From contig NZ_FOXX01000025.1 in the NCBI RefSeq assembly GCF_900115845.1, positions 1 through 40,245 of the forward strand: a DNA stretch of 40,245 nucleotides, in the 5' to 3' direction. Within the stretch, counting starts at the first letter, position 1; every line of letters begins with the position of its first letter. Under the pieces are notes generated by a model that was not told where the DNA came from, did not search any database, and saw nothing but the letters and a program-made list of their open reading frames with translations. A program made the translations under genes and the position numbers. This document shows, piece after piece, positions 7,743-15,574 of the stretch. This DNA is from Priestia endophytica DSM 13796. GTDB lineage: Bacteria > Bacillota > Bacilli > Bacillales > Bacillaceae_H.

Positions 7743-7852
7743 GGTGAAAAAGAGCTTCAAGTGGCATTGACATATGGGGAAGATAGAGTGCAAAAATTTC
7801 CTGATTTTTATAATGAGTTTATCCAGAAGGAAAATAGCTGAATTCTTATCTG

Positions 7853-7891
7853 AAAATCCTTGGATTTCACTGCGAAATTCAAGGATTTTTT
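7853..7891 (+). terminator. Terminator of the gab cluster
   Basis: AAAATCCTTGGATTT and AAATTCAAGGATTTTTT form a stem with a short loop and a T-run. It lies 110 bases after gabD. Confidence 0.85.
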
Positions 7892-8424
7892 ATTAATCAT
7901 ACTTTGTTAGGTTACTAGACAGGGAACATAGTTCTACTCTAAATTATCTATATTTTTTATCCTTCTATTTTCCTCCTTCAGTATTGTCTATATAAATGAA
8001 TACTTAATTATCCTCTATATAAAGGGGAATTTTTTGTCTTTAAAGAATATAAAGAAGTGAAGAATGTACTTTTTATCTACTGAATTTTTGAAAACGGGTA
8101 TCAAGATTATTCGATTATTGAATATTGTTCTTATAAAAAAGTTTTTTTGTGTAGAGTGAAACTAGTCGTTTAGAGTTTAGTTGCTTGTATTAGACTACAG
8201 TATTTAAAAATGGTGTAGAAGTTCTAAACCTATACTTTTTTGTATAGGGAAATGCATCTGTAGATGTTTCACATGTTCAATGAAAATTGATTTTGTTCAA
8301 GTTTCTGAAAATGCTTGCTGAAAGCTTCTCTTAAAAAGGTGTTTGATAGAAAGGTAGACAGGGAAAATGATAAAATAAAAAGACAAAAACAATTGTGGAT
8401 TTTTCTGAAAAAGCAGGTGGCCTA
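7892..8424. other. Non-coding AT-rich gap of about 530 bases
   Basis: No convincing start codon with a ribosome site and no open frame of useful length is seen on either strand. The only small structure noticed is the hairpin CCTATAC-TTTTTT-GTATAGG near 8230. A promoter for the following dedA-like gene must lie in the right part, but no close match to a consensus was found. Confidence 0.5.
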
Positions 8425-9036
8425 ATGGAGTTTGTCGATATTGTGGCTTTCATGAAAGAATATGGGGTTATTGTTTTTATTTTTCTCTTGTCCCTTGGGA
8501 TGATTGGATTGATTATCCCAATATCAAATGAACTAATTGTTATGACAGCGGGCTATTTTGCAACTTTTCTATCGCAAAATGACCTTTTACTCTGGTTTTT
8601 AACATGGATAGGGATGACGATTGGAACACTTGTAAATTATAGTATTGGCCGATGGATTGGTGCACCTCACTTGCTCAAATGGAAAACATTGCGTGAAAAA
8701 CTGTCCCTAGAGAGAGGACAAAACTTCATTGAACGTTATAAAAAAAGTGCTTTTCCTATAAGTGTTTTCATTCCTTTTATAAGGCATCTAATTCCGTATG
8801 TTGCAGGAACTGGAAAAAGTCCTTTTTTCCTTTTCTTTTCTCTTACAACCCTTGGAAATCTTGTGTGGACGTCGCTTTTTTTCGCAGCTGGAACTTATTT
8901 TCACAAATATATTTCAATTATGGAGAAAACAGTAACAAGTTATGGTCTTCTTTGTTTTATTCTAATTTTTGTATTATTAATGGTCATTCGAAAATGGACA
9001 ATTAGAAATAAACAAAAAGCTAGAATGAAAGGATAA
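8425..9036 (+). CDS. DedA-family membrane protein
   Basis: A 203-residue integral membrane protein of the DedA/SNARE-associated (VTT) family. Visible are the N-terminal re-entrant-type segment with ISNELIVMTAGYFA, GTLVNYSIGRWIG, and the signature SVFIPFIRHLIPYVAGTGK with the conserved arginine, followed by hydrophobic helices and a basic tail. Members of the family act as lipid scramblases/flippases or in proton-motive-force maintenance; the substrate of this one is unknown. ATG 8425 follows AGGTGG with four bases between; a GTG at 8395 has no ribosome site. It is a single gene ending in a two-way terminator. Confidence 0.85.
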   Translation: MEFVDIVAFMKEYGVIVFIFLLSLGMIGLIIPISNELIVMTAGYFATFLSQNDLLLWFLTWIGMTIGTLVNYSIGRWIGAPHLLKWKTLREKLSLERGQNFIERYKKSAFPISVFIPFIRHLIPYVAGTGKSPFFLFFSLTTLGNLVWTSLFFAAGTYFHKYISIMEKTVTSYGLLCFILIFVLLMVIRKWTIRNKQKARMKG

Positions 9037-9060
9037 TCATTATCCACATTCTAGCTTTTG
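9013..9060. terminator. Bidirectional terminator between dedA-like gene and kinase
   Basis: CAAAAAGCTAGAATG and CATTCTAGCTTTTG form a long stem with an inner hairpin GGATAATCATTATCC. It includes the end of the dedA-like coding region and serves the convergent kinase gene too. Confidence 0.8.
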
Positions 9061-9062
9061 TA

Positions 9063-10141
9063 TTAAGCCATATAAAGGGGAAGGCGAATCGTAAATGTTG
9101 AGCCTTCATTTGGTTCACTTTCAATTGAGATACTTCCGTTCTGTTGCTCAATAATCTTATAGCAAACCATGAGCCCAAGTCCGTTTCCTGTCTTCTTTGT
9201 TGTAAAGAATGGGGAACCAAGCTTTTTGAGAAGGTGCTTTGGAATACCGCAGCCGTTATCTTTTACTTCAATTACGGCTGTATGCTCGTCTTCTTTAAAT
9301 ACTTTAACGTTAATTTTCCCATCTTGTTCGATGGCCTCGATGGCGTTTTTTAAGATGTTGAGAAACACTTGCTTACATTTTGTATCATCGCAGTATACGT
9401 ATAAGCTTTCTTCTGTTAACTCTTGTTCAATTTGAATGGAATGACGAAAAGCTTCGCTGTCTAACAGCATAATAACGTGTTCTAGTAAAGACTGAAGGCG
9501 ATGAAATTTAAAATCTGTTTGTTTCGGTTTGGCTAAAACCATAAGCTCATTTGAAATCGTTTCGATTTTTGTTAATTCTGCTTCCATAATCTTAAAAAAG
9601 TCATCGCGGTGATCATTATCCATTTTTAATAGTTGTAAGAAACCTTTTAGAGAAGTAAGGGGTTTCGAATTTCGTGGGCAATTCCTGCTGCGAGCTGACC
9701 TGTTACAGAAAGCTTTTCTGATTCCATCATATGCTGTTCTGTTTTTTTTCGATGGCTGATATCCCTTGCAACAGCAATAGCTTCAACATACTGCTTTGTC
9801 TCAGGGTGGGGGATGAAGGCAACAGTCGTTTCCATCCAAATATAGTGCCCGTCTTTATGCTGAATGCGAAAGCTAAAAGTTTCGATTGAATCGTTCATTT
9901 TTTCTAGCTGCATATGCAATTTTTTTAGGTCTACTGGGTGGATGAAGTCTTGGTAGTTTTGATCAATGAGTTCTTGTTCTGTATAGCCTAGTAAATATTC
10001 ACAATTGGGGGATACTTGTAAGTAAGTGCCTTCTAAGGAAAAACGACATTTTACATCAATATTTTGGTCTAATACTAAATCATGTGGGGTATTTTCAGAT
10101 ACGGATTTTGTGCGCTCTTGATCATCAGTGGTAAATGACAC
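9063..10141 (-). pseudogene. PAS-domain sensor histidine kinase interrupted by a one-base frameshift
   Basis: Two consecutive frames together make one kinase of about 360 residues. The upstream part (start near 10141, GTG behind GAGGAG) has a PAS/PAC domain (YLQVSPNCEYLLGYTEQELI, FRIQHKDGHYIWMETT, VARDISHRKKTEQ) and the phospho-acceptor H-box GQLAAGIAHEIRNPL. It then stops after LLL. The rest (NP/TSLKGFLQLL, N-box NILKNAIEAI, G1 DNGCGIPKHLL, G2 GNGLGL) continues in another frame. A single base is missing within or beside the GGGG run at 9659-9662 (plus strand). The layout resembles the sporulation kinases that feed Spo0A. It may be a true null allele, a phase-variable tract or a sequencing error. 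No response regulator is adjacent. Confidence 0.85.
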
Positions 10142-10567
10142 ATAAATCACTCCTCTTCTTTATGTAGCTATTCGCCTCGTAAATTTCCCGGTGAGCAGAC
10201 AAGAAGATTTTACTGCCTAAACGATGAAGGAAGATGGACAGATTCATAAACAAAGAACTTCTTCTCTTTTTTCAATATATGACAGGAAAAAGCAATTTAT
10301 AACATCGTATGTGCTAAAAAGGACAAAACAAAAGAATGACAACATAAAGGATGTGTCCTTATTAGACAAATAAAATGTTTTTTACATAAAAACGGAAATA
10401 GCAAATGTGTTTTTATAGGGAGTAACGTAAGCGGATGGATAATATCATAAAAGATTGAGAGTAACGATTATGTTTTATTTTACCTTATCTTTACTATTCG
10501 AGATAATTGAGCAACTTCCTTTCTCTTTTTGAAAGAAGAGAAAAACAATACACTAGGAGTGACATTT
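10142..10567. other. Divergent non-coding region between the kinase and the antiporter
   Basis: About 425 bases without a supported gene. It must hold promoters for both flanking genes. An inverted repeat AAGGACA (10319-10325) / TGTCCTT (10354-10360) lies in the middle. TTAGACAA at 10372-10379 reads TTGTCTAA on the minus strand, one base off the Spo0A box TTGTCGAA. No riboswitch known to me fits. Confidence 0.4.
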
Positions 10568-12004
10568 TTGGATATAAATATTACAATTTTTATTTTTCTG
10601 TGTGCAGCTTTACTAATGCTTGGCGTTATTACAACAAAGTTCTCCAATCGTTTAGGAGTTCCTTCGCTTGTTTTATACATTTTAATAGGAATGGGGCTTA
10701 CGAGCTATATCTATTACGATAATGCTTCAATTACTCAACTTGTTGGTATCTTCGCTTTAATTATCATCCTCTTTAAAGGAGGAATTCAGGCGAAATGGAA
10801 ACATATCAAGCCTATTCTTGGTCCATCAACATCTCTTGCAACATTTGGCGTCTTAATTACAGCGGTTCTTGTTGGGACATGTGCAAAATACATTTTAGAC
10901 TTAACGTGGGCAGAAGGAATGCTTTTTGGAGCCATTGTTGGTTCGACAGACGCAGCAGCCGTTTTTGCAGCGCTTGGCAATAAAAATATTAAAACTAAGC
11001 TTACTTCAACCCTTGAAGCTGAATCAGGAACAAATGACCCGATGGCCGTTTTTCTAACGGTATCCTTAATCGAATTAATTAATGAACCATCAACATCATT
11101 ATGGTCTCTTCCATTAGATTTTGTTCTTGAGATGGGGCTTGGTCTTCTTTTAGGTCTGTTGTTTGGTTTTTTATCAATTAAAATTATTAATAACATCAAT
11201 CTTGATTCATCAGGACTTTATCCTGTTCTTGCCCTTTCTTTGGCTATTGTAACTTTTAGTGGGACAACTCTTCTACACGGAAGCGGGTTTTTAGCTGTTT
11301 ATGTTATGGCACTTACGGTTGGAAATAATGATTTGACATACCGTCTGTCAATTGTACGTTTTACAGATGGTTTTGCTTGGATGATGCAAATCTTAATGTT
11401 TATTTTGCTTGGTTTGCTTGTTTTTCCTGAGCATCTCTTAGCTATTACGTGGCAAGGCCTTGTTTTGTCTTTTATTCTCATGATTATTGCTAGACCAATC
11501 GGTGTGTTTCTAAGTATGATCGGTACGAAATATACAGGCAAAGAAAAACTATTTATCTCATGGGCAGGATTAAAAGGGGCAGTTCCAATTGTTTTAGCTA
11601 CATATCCATTAATTGCAGGAGTAGAAGGAAGCGAGCTTTTATTTAATGCCGTCTTTTTTGTTGTCTTCACCTCTGCCCTTATTCAAGGAGCAACCCTTTC
11701 ACCTCTTGCTAACAAACTGAATCTTGCTGGTCCTGATCAAGAGCAATCTCCACATATTTTAGAGCTTGTATCAATGGGGAAAACAAGTTCAGAGATTATT
11801 GAAGTTGTGTTAAAAGAAGGTTCAAAAGTGATAGGAAAGGAACTCAAAGATGTTTACTTACCTTCTGAAGTATTGATTACGGCTATTGTAAGAGGAGAAC
11901 AAGTTGTGACACCGAGGGGTGAAACAATTCTTGAAAATCATGACACCCTTTATGTACTTATTCCAAAAGCAAAACGGCAGGAAGTTAAAAAAATGTTTCA
12001 ATAA
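10568..12004 (+). CDS. NhaP2/CvrA-type potassium or sodium/proton antiporter with C-terminal RCK_C domain
   Basis: A 478-residue protein of the CPA1 antiporter superfamily with about 12-13 transmembrane helices followed by a cytoplasmic TrkA-C (RCK_C) domain (residues about 395-478, SKVIGKELKDVYLPSEVLIT and ENHDTLYVLIPK). Conserved membrane motifs include ILFKGGIQ, GSTDAAAVFAALG, LEAESGTNDPMAV and WAGLKGAVPIVLATYPL, with the ion-binding aspartates. It exchanges monovalent cations for protons, probably for K+ efflux and pH control. TTG 10568 is chosen because AGGAG lies eight bases before it; a TTG at 10529 lacks one. It is a single-gene unit with its own terminator. Confidence 0.87.
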   Translation: MDINITIFIFLCAALLMLGVITTKFSNRLGVPSLVLYILIGMGLTSYIYYDNASITQLVGIFALIIILFKGGIQAKWKHIKPILGPSTSLATFGVLITAVLVGTCAKYILDLTWAEGMLFGAIVGSTDAAAVFAALGNKNIKTKLTSTLEAESGTNDPMAVFLTVSLIELINEPSTSLWSLPLDFVLEMGLGLLLGLLFGFLSIKIINNINLDSSGLYPVLALSLAIVTFSGTTLLHGSGFLAVYVMALTVGNNDLTYRLSIVRFTDGFAWMMQILMFILLGLLVFPEHLLAITWQGLVLSFILMIIARPIGVFLSMIGTKYTGKEKLFISWAGLKGAVPIVLATYPLIAGVEGSELLFNAVFFVVFTSALIQGATLSPLANKLNLAGPDQEQSPHILELVSMGKTSSEIIEVVLKEGSKVIGKELKDVYLPSEVLITAIVRGEQVVTPRGETILENHDTLYVLIPKAKRQEVKKMFQ

Positions 12005-12009
12005 GAAAA

Positions 12010-12047
12010 AAAACGAGCTTCAGTATGCTGAAGCTCGTTTTCTTTTT
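12010..12047 (+). terminator. Terminator of the antiporter gene
   Basis: AAAACGAGCTTCAG, four-base loop, CTGAAGCTCGTTTT and then CTTTTT: a perfect 14-bp stem. Confidence 0.92.
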
Positions 12048-12073
12048 GAAACTTTAACAGTGTTTCATTCGTA
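12047..12073 (+). promoter_or_regulatory. Candidate ECF (SigM-like) promoter
   Basis: TGAAAC (12047-12052) and CGTA (12070-12073) are spaced by 17 bases, just after the antiporter terminator. The next start codon on this strand is 400 bases away. It could drive the methyltransferase gene from a long leader or an unannotated RNA. Only the motif supports it. Confidence 0.4.
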
Positions 12074-12471
12074 AATAGGAAGAGAAGGAATAAAAATGTA
12101 ATAACTTCTCACACTTTTATCGCGAAAGAAAAGCTAGTATGGGAAAATAACAAAGACTAAGTAGGATATGTAACATAATGTGACGAAGAATCGAATTGAA
12201 GGACAACGATCAGACACTCAGAACTGTTAAAAATAGGAGATGTGCAAGTTGAATCACCTATTTGTCTCTATCTAAAAAAGCAAAGGTTCTTCATTTGAAC
12301 AAGGGAAATAGAGATGAATGACAATGAGGAGCTAAGAGAAGTGAGTCTCAATTTTGGAATAATTTTAAGGTGAGTAGGAGTAGCTTTGCTTGTACAAAAA
12401 TTCACAGAGTCTTGGTGGAGGGAATTGAAAAAGAAAAGTAATGATTATAAAGAAGATAAAGGAGCGTTGAC
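12074..12471. other. Non-coding leader/gap of about 400 bases before the methyltransferase
   Basis: No open frame with a ribosome site is found. It lies between an ECF-like promoter and the methyltransferase gene. Short complementary segments (TCTCTAT near 12265 and ATAGAGA near 12307) exist, but no convincing terminator is visible. Confidence 0.4.
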
Positions 12472-13038
12472 ATGAGTGTACCGTTGGAGAATAATGAAGA
12501 ATATTTGTGGAAAGACCAGCCTTGTCCGTCCGCAGTAAAAGCATATTGGTTTTTTCGACGTTTAGCTGTTAAGGATCTGCTTGTTTATCACTGTGGTGCT
12601 GGGCATAACAGCTTATTTTTTGCTGAAAAAGGTCTAGGTGTTTTAGGATATGATGAATCTAGTCAGAATGTAATAGAAGCTACAAAAAAGGCAAAAATAA
12701 GAAATGTGAAAAACCTTCAGTATCTCTCAACTTTGAATGAGAGGGAACTTGCATTTCAAGGTATTTTTGTTGCTAACGATTTTCATGTTACAACATTTTC
12801 AGAGAACGAAAAATTTGTGGAAGAAATGGCCTCAATGCTGAAGGATGGAGGGTATCTTGCGTTAGCGTGCTTAGCACAGTTAGGAGAAGAAGACGATGAG
12901 ACATCGCTTCTATCAGATCAGGATATTGCTGGGTTTCTTTCTTCACATTTTACAGAAGTTCATACAGATTTGTATACCGATATTGTTGGTGGAAAGAAAA
13001 AATGGTTTATATTAGCTAAAAAGAGAGAACGTAAATGA
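12472..13038 (+). CDS. Class I SAM-dependent methyltransferase
   Basis: A 188-residue protein with the Rossmann-type methyltransferase pattern. Motif I LLVYHCGAGHNSLFFAEKG is at about residues 37-55 and the acidic ribose contact GYDES is just after. It continues with IFVANDFHVTTF as motif-IV-like strand and MLKDGGYLALACL. The first residue of the usual D/E-x-G-x-G-x-G loop is altered to H-x-G-A-G-H. This resembles the small TehB/tellurite-resistance-type methyltransferases, but the substrate cannot be told. ATG 12472 follows AAAGGAGCG. It is transcribed toward, and shares a palindromic terminator with, the DJ-1-type gene. Confidence 0.78.
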   Translation: MSVPLENNEEYLWKDQPCPSAVKAYWFFRRLAVKDLLVYHCGAGHNSLFFAEKGLGVLGYDESSQNVIEATKKAKIRNVKNLQYLSTLNERELAFQGIFVANDFHVTTFSENEKFVEEMASMLKDGGYLALACLAQLGEEDDETSLLSDQDIAGFLSSHFTEVHTDLYTDIVGGKKKWFILAKKRERK

Positions 13039-13041
13039 AAG

Positions 13042-13068
13042 AGGACCGAAATATATTTCGGTCCTTTC
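13042..13068. terminator. Bidirectional terminator between methyltransferase and DJ-1-type gene
   Basis: AGGACCGAAATA/TATTTCGGTCCT is a perfect 24-base palindrome with T-rich sequence following. Confidence 0.8.
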
Positions 13069-13071
13069 CCT

Positions 13072-13626
13072 TTATTTATGAAGCTGTCCGATAAACTCTT
13101 TCATAACAGCAGGAAGATCAGGCCATGCATGACCTGAGACAAGGTTGTTGTCAACATGTAAAGGTTTGTTAATATAAGTTGCACCAACACTTTCAACTTC
13201 AGGTTTGCATGCAATGTAAGCAGACATTTCTCTATTTTTTAAGAGCTCACGATTAATGACTGTAAAAACGAGACTTGCATGACAAATGGCTGCAATTGGT
13301 TTTCCTTCTTGAAAGAAATGTTCCACAATAGAGGGAACGTATTCGTTCATACGAATATGTTCAGGAGCACGTCCTCCTGGAATGATGAGTCCATCGTATT
13401 CTTCTGGTTTAATATCTGAAAAAGCTGCATGGGAGTCTAGTTTGTAGGCCTGTTTCTCTGTGTATGTATCCCAATCTTCAAAATCATGCACAACAGTATT
13501 GATTTTCTTTACAGCTGGAGCCGCAATAGTTACGTCAAATCCTTCTTCAAGACAGCGGTAGTACGGGTAAAAAACTTCTAGAGCCTCAACGGCGTCCCCT
13601 GTTAAAATTAAGACTTTTTTAGACAC
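13072..13626 (-). CDS. DJ-1/PfpI-family protein
   Basis: A 184-residue class I glutamine amidotransferase-like protein. KKVLILTGDAVEALEVFYPYY starts the fold. YDGLIIPGGRAPEHIR is the glutamate/arginine segment, and IAAICHASLVF holds the nucleophile-elbow cysteine followed by histidine. Family members include glyoxalase III or protein/nucleotide deglycases and general stress proteins; the exact activity is not decidable here. The start is GTG 13626 behind AAGGAGAGG with seven bases between. Downstream of it is the shared palindromic terminator; upstream is the terminator of the Asp/Lys-rich gene. It is a single-gene unit. Confidence 0.88.
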   Translation of the reverse strand: MSKKVLILTGDAVEALEVFYPYYRCLEEGFDVTIAAPAVKKINTVVHDFEDWDTYTEKQAYKLDSHAAFSDIKPEEYDGLIIPGGRAPEHIRMNEYVPSIVEHFFQEGKPIAAICHASLVFTVINRELLKNREMSAYIACKPEVESVGATYINKPLHVDNNLVSGHAWPDLPAVMKEFIGQLHK

Positions 13627-13698
13627 TAAAAATCCTCTCCTTTTTAAATAATACTGTACAAGTTAAGAATAGCAGAAATGGATAAAAATTGCACAGAA

Positions 13699-13725
13699 AG
13701 AGGATAAGCAAATTGCTTATCCTCT
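13699..13725 (-). terminator. Terminator of the Asp/Lys-rich gene
   Basis: AGAGGATAAGCAA and TTGCTTATCCTCT are exactly complementary. On the minus strand a T-rich stretch follows. Confidence 0.65.
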
Positions 13726-13789
13726 CATATCCGCACAATTTTATAGAAGGTAAGGGGAGGGTGTAACCTAGTATAAAAAGAGTCTTCTT

Positions 13790-14227
13790 TTAGTAGCGTT
13801 TTCTTTTACATCCACAATCTTCATCTTTAAAGTGCATGTATCCTTTAAGAACGATTTTTTTGCGGCCATAATGATGGTGACGGTCTTTTTTGTCGTCCTC
13901 TTTATCTTTACAATCACAGTCATCATGTTTGTGATGATTTTTGTAGTCGTCTTTGTCATCATATTTGTAGTCGTCTTTGTCATCATGTTTGCGACGATGT
14001 TTGTAGTCATCTTTGTCATCATGTTTATAGTCATATTTGTAGTCATCTTTGTCATCATGCTTGCGACGGCGTTTGCAATCGTCTTTGTCATCCTCTTTAT
14101 CATGGTCGTGACGGTCTTCGATTTCTTCACAAACACATTTTACTTTTTTGAAGTCTTTATCCTTACGGTCTTTTTCGTGATCTTTCCAATCTTTTTTCTT
14201 GTCATAATCATATTCGAATTCGTACAT
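13790..14227 (-). CDS. Asp/Lys/His-rich repeat protein, probable spore surface protein
   Basis: A 145-residue, extremely polar protein built mostly of D, K, H, R and Y. The unit KHDDKDDYK and variants (RRKHDDKDDYKYDY, KHRRKHDDKDDYK, KYDDKDDYK) repeat from about residue 54 to 100. The N-terminus has MYEFEYDYDKKKDW and CVCEE; the C-terminus KDEDCGCKRKRY also has a CxC. There is no signal peptide or membrane helix. Composition, cysteine pairs at the ends and the neighbouring small basic protein suggest a spore-coat-like or mineral/metal-binding structural protein, but no named family is recognised. ATG 14227 follows AGGGAGCTG at slightly long spacing. The opposite strand is also open but reads only V/I/F and is a shadow. 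Confidence 0.72.
   Translation of the reverse strand: MYEFEYDYDKKKDWKDHEKDRKDKDFKKVKCVCEEIEDRHDHDKEDDKDDCKRRRKHDDKDDYKYDYKHDDKDDYKHRRKHDDKDDYKYDDKDDYKNHHKHDDCDCKDKEDDKKDRHHHYGRKKIVLKGYMHFKDEDCGCKRKRY
13923..14098 (-). repeat. Tandem repeats coding for KHDDKDDYK units
   Basis: The core GTCTTTGTCATCATG (plus strand) recurs five or more times at 24-36-base intervals, giving the DDKDDYK units. Such repeats can expand or contract by slippage or recombination. Confidence 0.75.
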
Positions 14228-14293
14228 GCCTATTCAGCTCCCTAATAATTTGATTAATAAATTTCGTTTGAAAAGCAATTTTCTTCTTCCTGA

Positions 14294-14473
14294 TCAAAAC
14301 GTGAGTATCTTTGAAATAAGAGGTGGATTCAAACTTAGATCGTTGTTTTCGTCCATATTTCGATCTTCCCTGCAACAGCTGTTATTTTGACGGTTGTTTC
14401 TTTTGCCACCAAAAAAGAAGGTTTTTGTTGCTTCGTTTCTTTTAGCTTTCTTGTTGCAGTTTCGTTCGAACAT
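14294..14473 (-). CDS. Small Asn/Lys/Arg-rich protein, candidate spore protein
   Basis: A 59-residue protein beginning MFERNCNKKAKRNEATKTFF and containing GGKRNNRQNNSCCRED. It is basic, N-rich, has three cysteines and no hydrophobic segment. ATG 14473 is chosen because the very strong GGAGGTGA lies eight bases upstream. A SigK-like -10 (CATATGATA on the minus strand) is 29 bases before the ATG. The Asp/Lys-rich gene follows 66 bases later on the same strand without a terminator between, so the two are probably cotranscribed. No family is recognised; a spore-coat role is inferred from context and composition. Confidence 0.65.
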   Translation of the reverse strand: MFERNCNKKAKRNEATKTFFFGGKRNNRQNNSCCREDRNMDENNDLSLNPPLISKILTF

Positions 14474-14501
14474 AAGCGCCTTCACCTCCTTTGTATAGTA
14501 G

Positions 14502-14510
14502 TATCATATG
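14502..14510 (-). promoter_or_regulatory. SigK-like -10 element
   Basis: On the minus strand CATATGATA matches CATAnnnTA, the -10 of the mother-cell sigma factor SigK. The -35 AC element is not clear. It is correctly placed for the small basic gene starting at 14473. Confidence 0.4.
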
Positions 14511-14686
14511 AGAAATAGAACAAAACGAATGGACGAGTATACTGAATCAAAAGCCTGTTTTTATAAAAAAAGCTAAACAAATACCTAAATACTTTTGAAA
14601 AAGGTAAGAATCATAAAAACAAGGTAGAGACGTGTTATAATAAAGAAGTACAGAAGAATTTCTTATTGAACAAGGAGGGACGAAAC

Positions 14687-14890
14687 ATGCCGTTTGTTGA
14701 GGAGATGATCCTTATAATTGGGATTCTCTTTATTTTAGTTTCTTCACTGCTTTGGTTTGCCCCACTAGCTTCTATAAAATATGTAGCTTCTGTTACGGAA
14801 AAAGAAGTGCATCAAAAATTTAGAACAAAATTGAGCTATGGAAGTCTTTTTGTTGGCATGCTATTTATCGGATTTTCGATTTTCTTTTAA
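14687..14890 (+). CDS. Small two-helix membrane protein
   Basis: A 67-residue protein with two hydrophobic helices (EEMILIIGILFILVSSLLWFA and SYGSLFVGMLFIGFSIFF) around a short polar part (SVTEKEVHQKFRTKL). ATG 14687 follows AAGGAGGGA at ideal distance. It has its own terminator. No family is recognised and no function can be proposed. Confidence 0.75.
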   Translation: MPFVEEMILIIGILFILVSSLLWFAPLASIKYVASVTEKEVHQKFRTKLSYGSLFVGMLFIGFSIFF

Positions 14891-14898
14891 GAACGTTT

Positions 14899-14950
14899 AA
14901 AAAGCTGATGTAGGAGTATAAAAGGTTTATACGTCTACGTCAGCTTTTTT
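14899..14950 (+). terminator. Terminator of the two-helix membrane protein gene
   Basis: AAAAAGCTGATGTAG and CTACGTCAGCTTTTTT form a stem that encloses a second TATAAAA/TTTATA pairing. Confidence 0.85.
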
Positions 14951-15022
14951 ACTGTTTCATAATGAAAAACAACCTTTTCTACATATACTAGCTACTAATA
15001 TAGGAGGAAGGAGGGAGAAAGA

Positions 15023-15370
15023 GTGCAGCGGTTCTTAGCTAGAGTAGCTGCGTTTTGGCTTACTTTTCATATGCTAGCTTCTTTATACTACGGTATTTAT
15101 TTGCATGATAAGCATTCGCTTCTTTCATGGTGGAAACACTCTTTCTTCTTGACTATTCCTCTTTCTTTCAGTAGCTGCCTCCTCCTGCAAATTTGCTTGC
15201 TTATATTAGGAAAACAACAAGCGTTCCTAATAGGTCTTTTTCTTTCTTTTTTGCTTTGTATCGTGTACAAAGTTCTTTTTTCATTTCAATTGATCATGCT
15301 TTCGATTATTTTTATTAGCTGTATAGCTTTCTTGGCTAGTAGTAAATCTATAATAAGAAAAAAAACCTGA
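15023..15370 (+). CDS. Hypothetical membrane protein
   Basis: A 115-residue, very hydrophobic protein with about four transmembrane helices (for example SFFLTIPLSFSSCLLLQICL, AFLIGLFLSFLLCIVYKVL, LIMLSIIFISCIAFLA) and a basic C-terminus KSIIRKKT. The start is GTG 15023 behind the strong GGAGGAAGGAGGGA. No family is recognised. It precedes the purine permease by about 200 bases, which contain no clear terminator. Confidence 0.65.
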   Translation: MQRFLARVAAFWLTFHMLASLYYGIYLHDKHSLLSWWKHSFFLTIPLSFSSCLLLQICLLILGKQQAFLIGLFLSFLLCIVYKVLFSFQLIMLSIIFISCIAFLASSKSIIRKKT

Positions 15371-15574
15371 AGAAAAAGAGGCAATGAACTAGTGTGCAAC
15401 ATGGGAAGTTAGCAGAAGTATTCGCCTGTTTTTTCATGGACTACGTGACAGATACAAGCGGCGTTTAAAAACAGTTGTCATTACAAAGGAAAGTTGCTAA
15501 AATGTAAACTGTTGCAGTTTAAAACTGTTAACGGGTAGGGTCGAGGGTTTTTAGGAAAAGAAGGTGCGAAGAAA

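Noticed and set aside
10142-10567. c-di-AMP (ydaO) riboswitch before the antiporter
   Set aside because: Conserved blocks of that motif were not found.
13832-14245. Long open frame on the plus strand rich in V, I and F opposite the Asp/Lys-rich gene
   Set aside because: It is the mirror of GAC/GAT/AAA repeats; no ribosome site, and its composition follows from the repeats on the other strand.
15400-15474. 24-codon frame from GTG before the purine permease
   Set aside because: No ribosome site and no recognisable pattern.
15371-15574. Guanine riboswitch before the purine permease
   Set aside because: None of the conserved purine-aptamer blocks is present; only a small AAACTG/CAGTTT hairpin near 15507 is seen.
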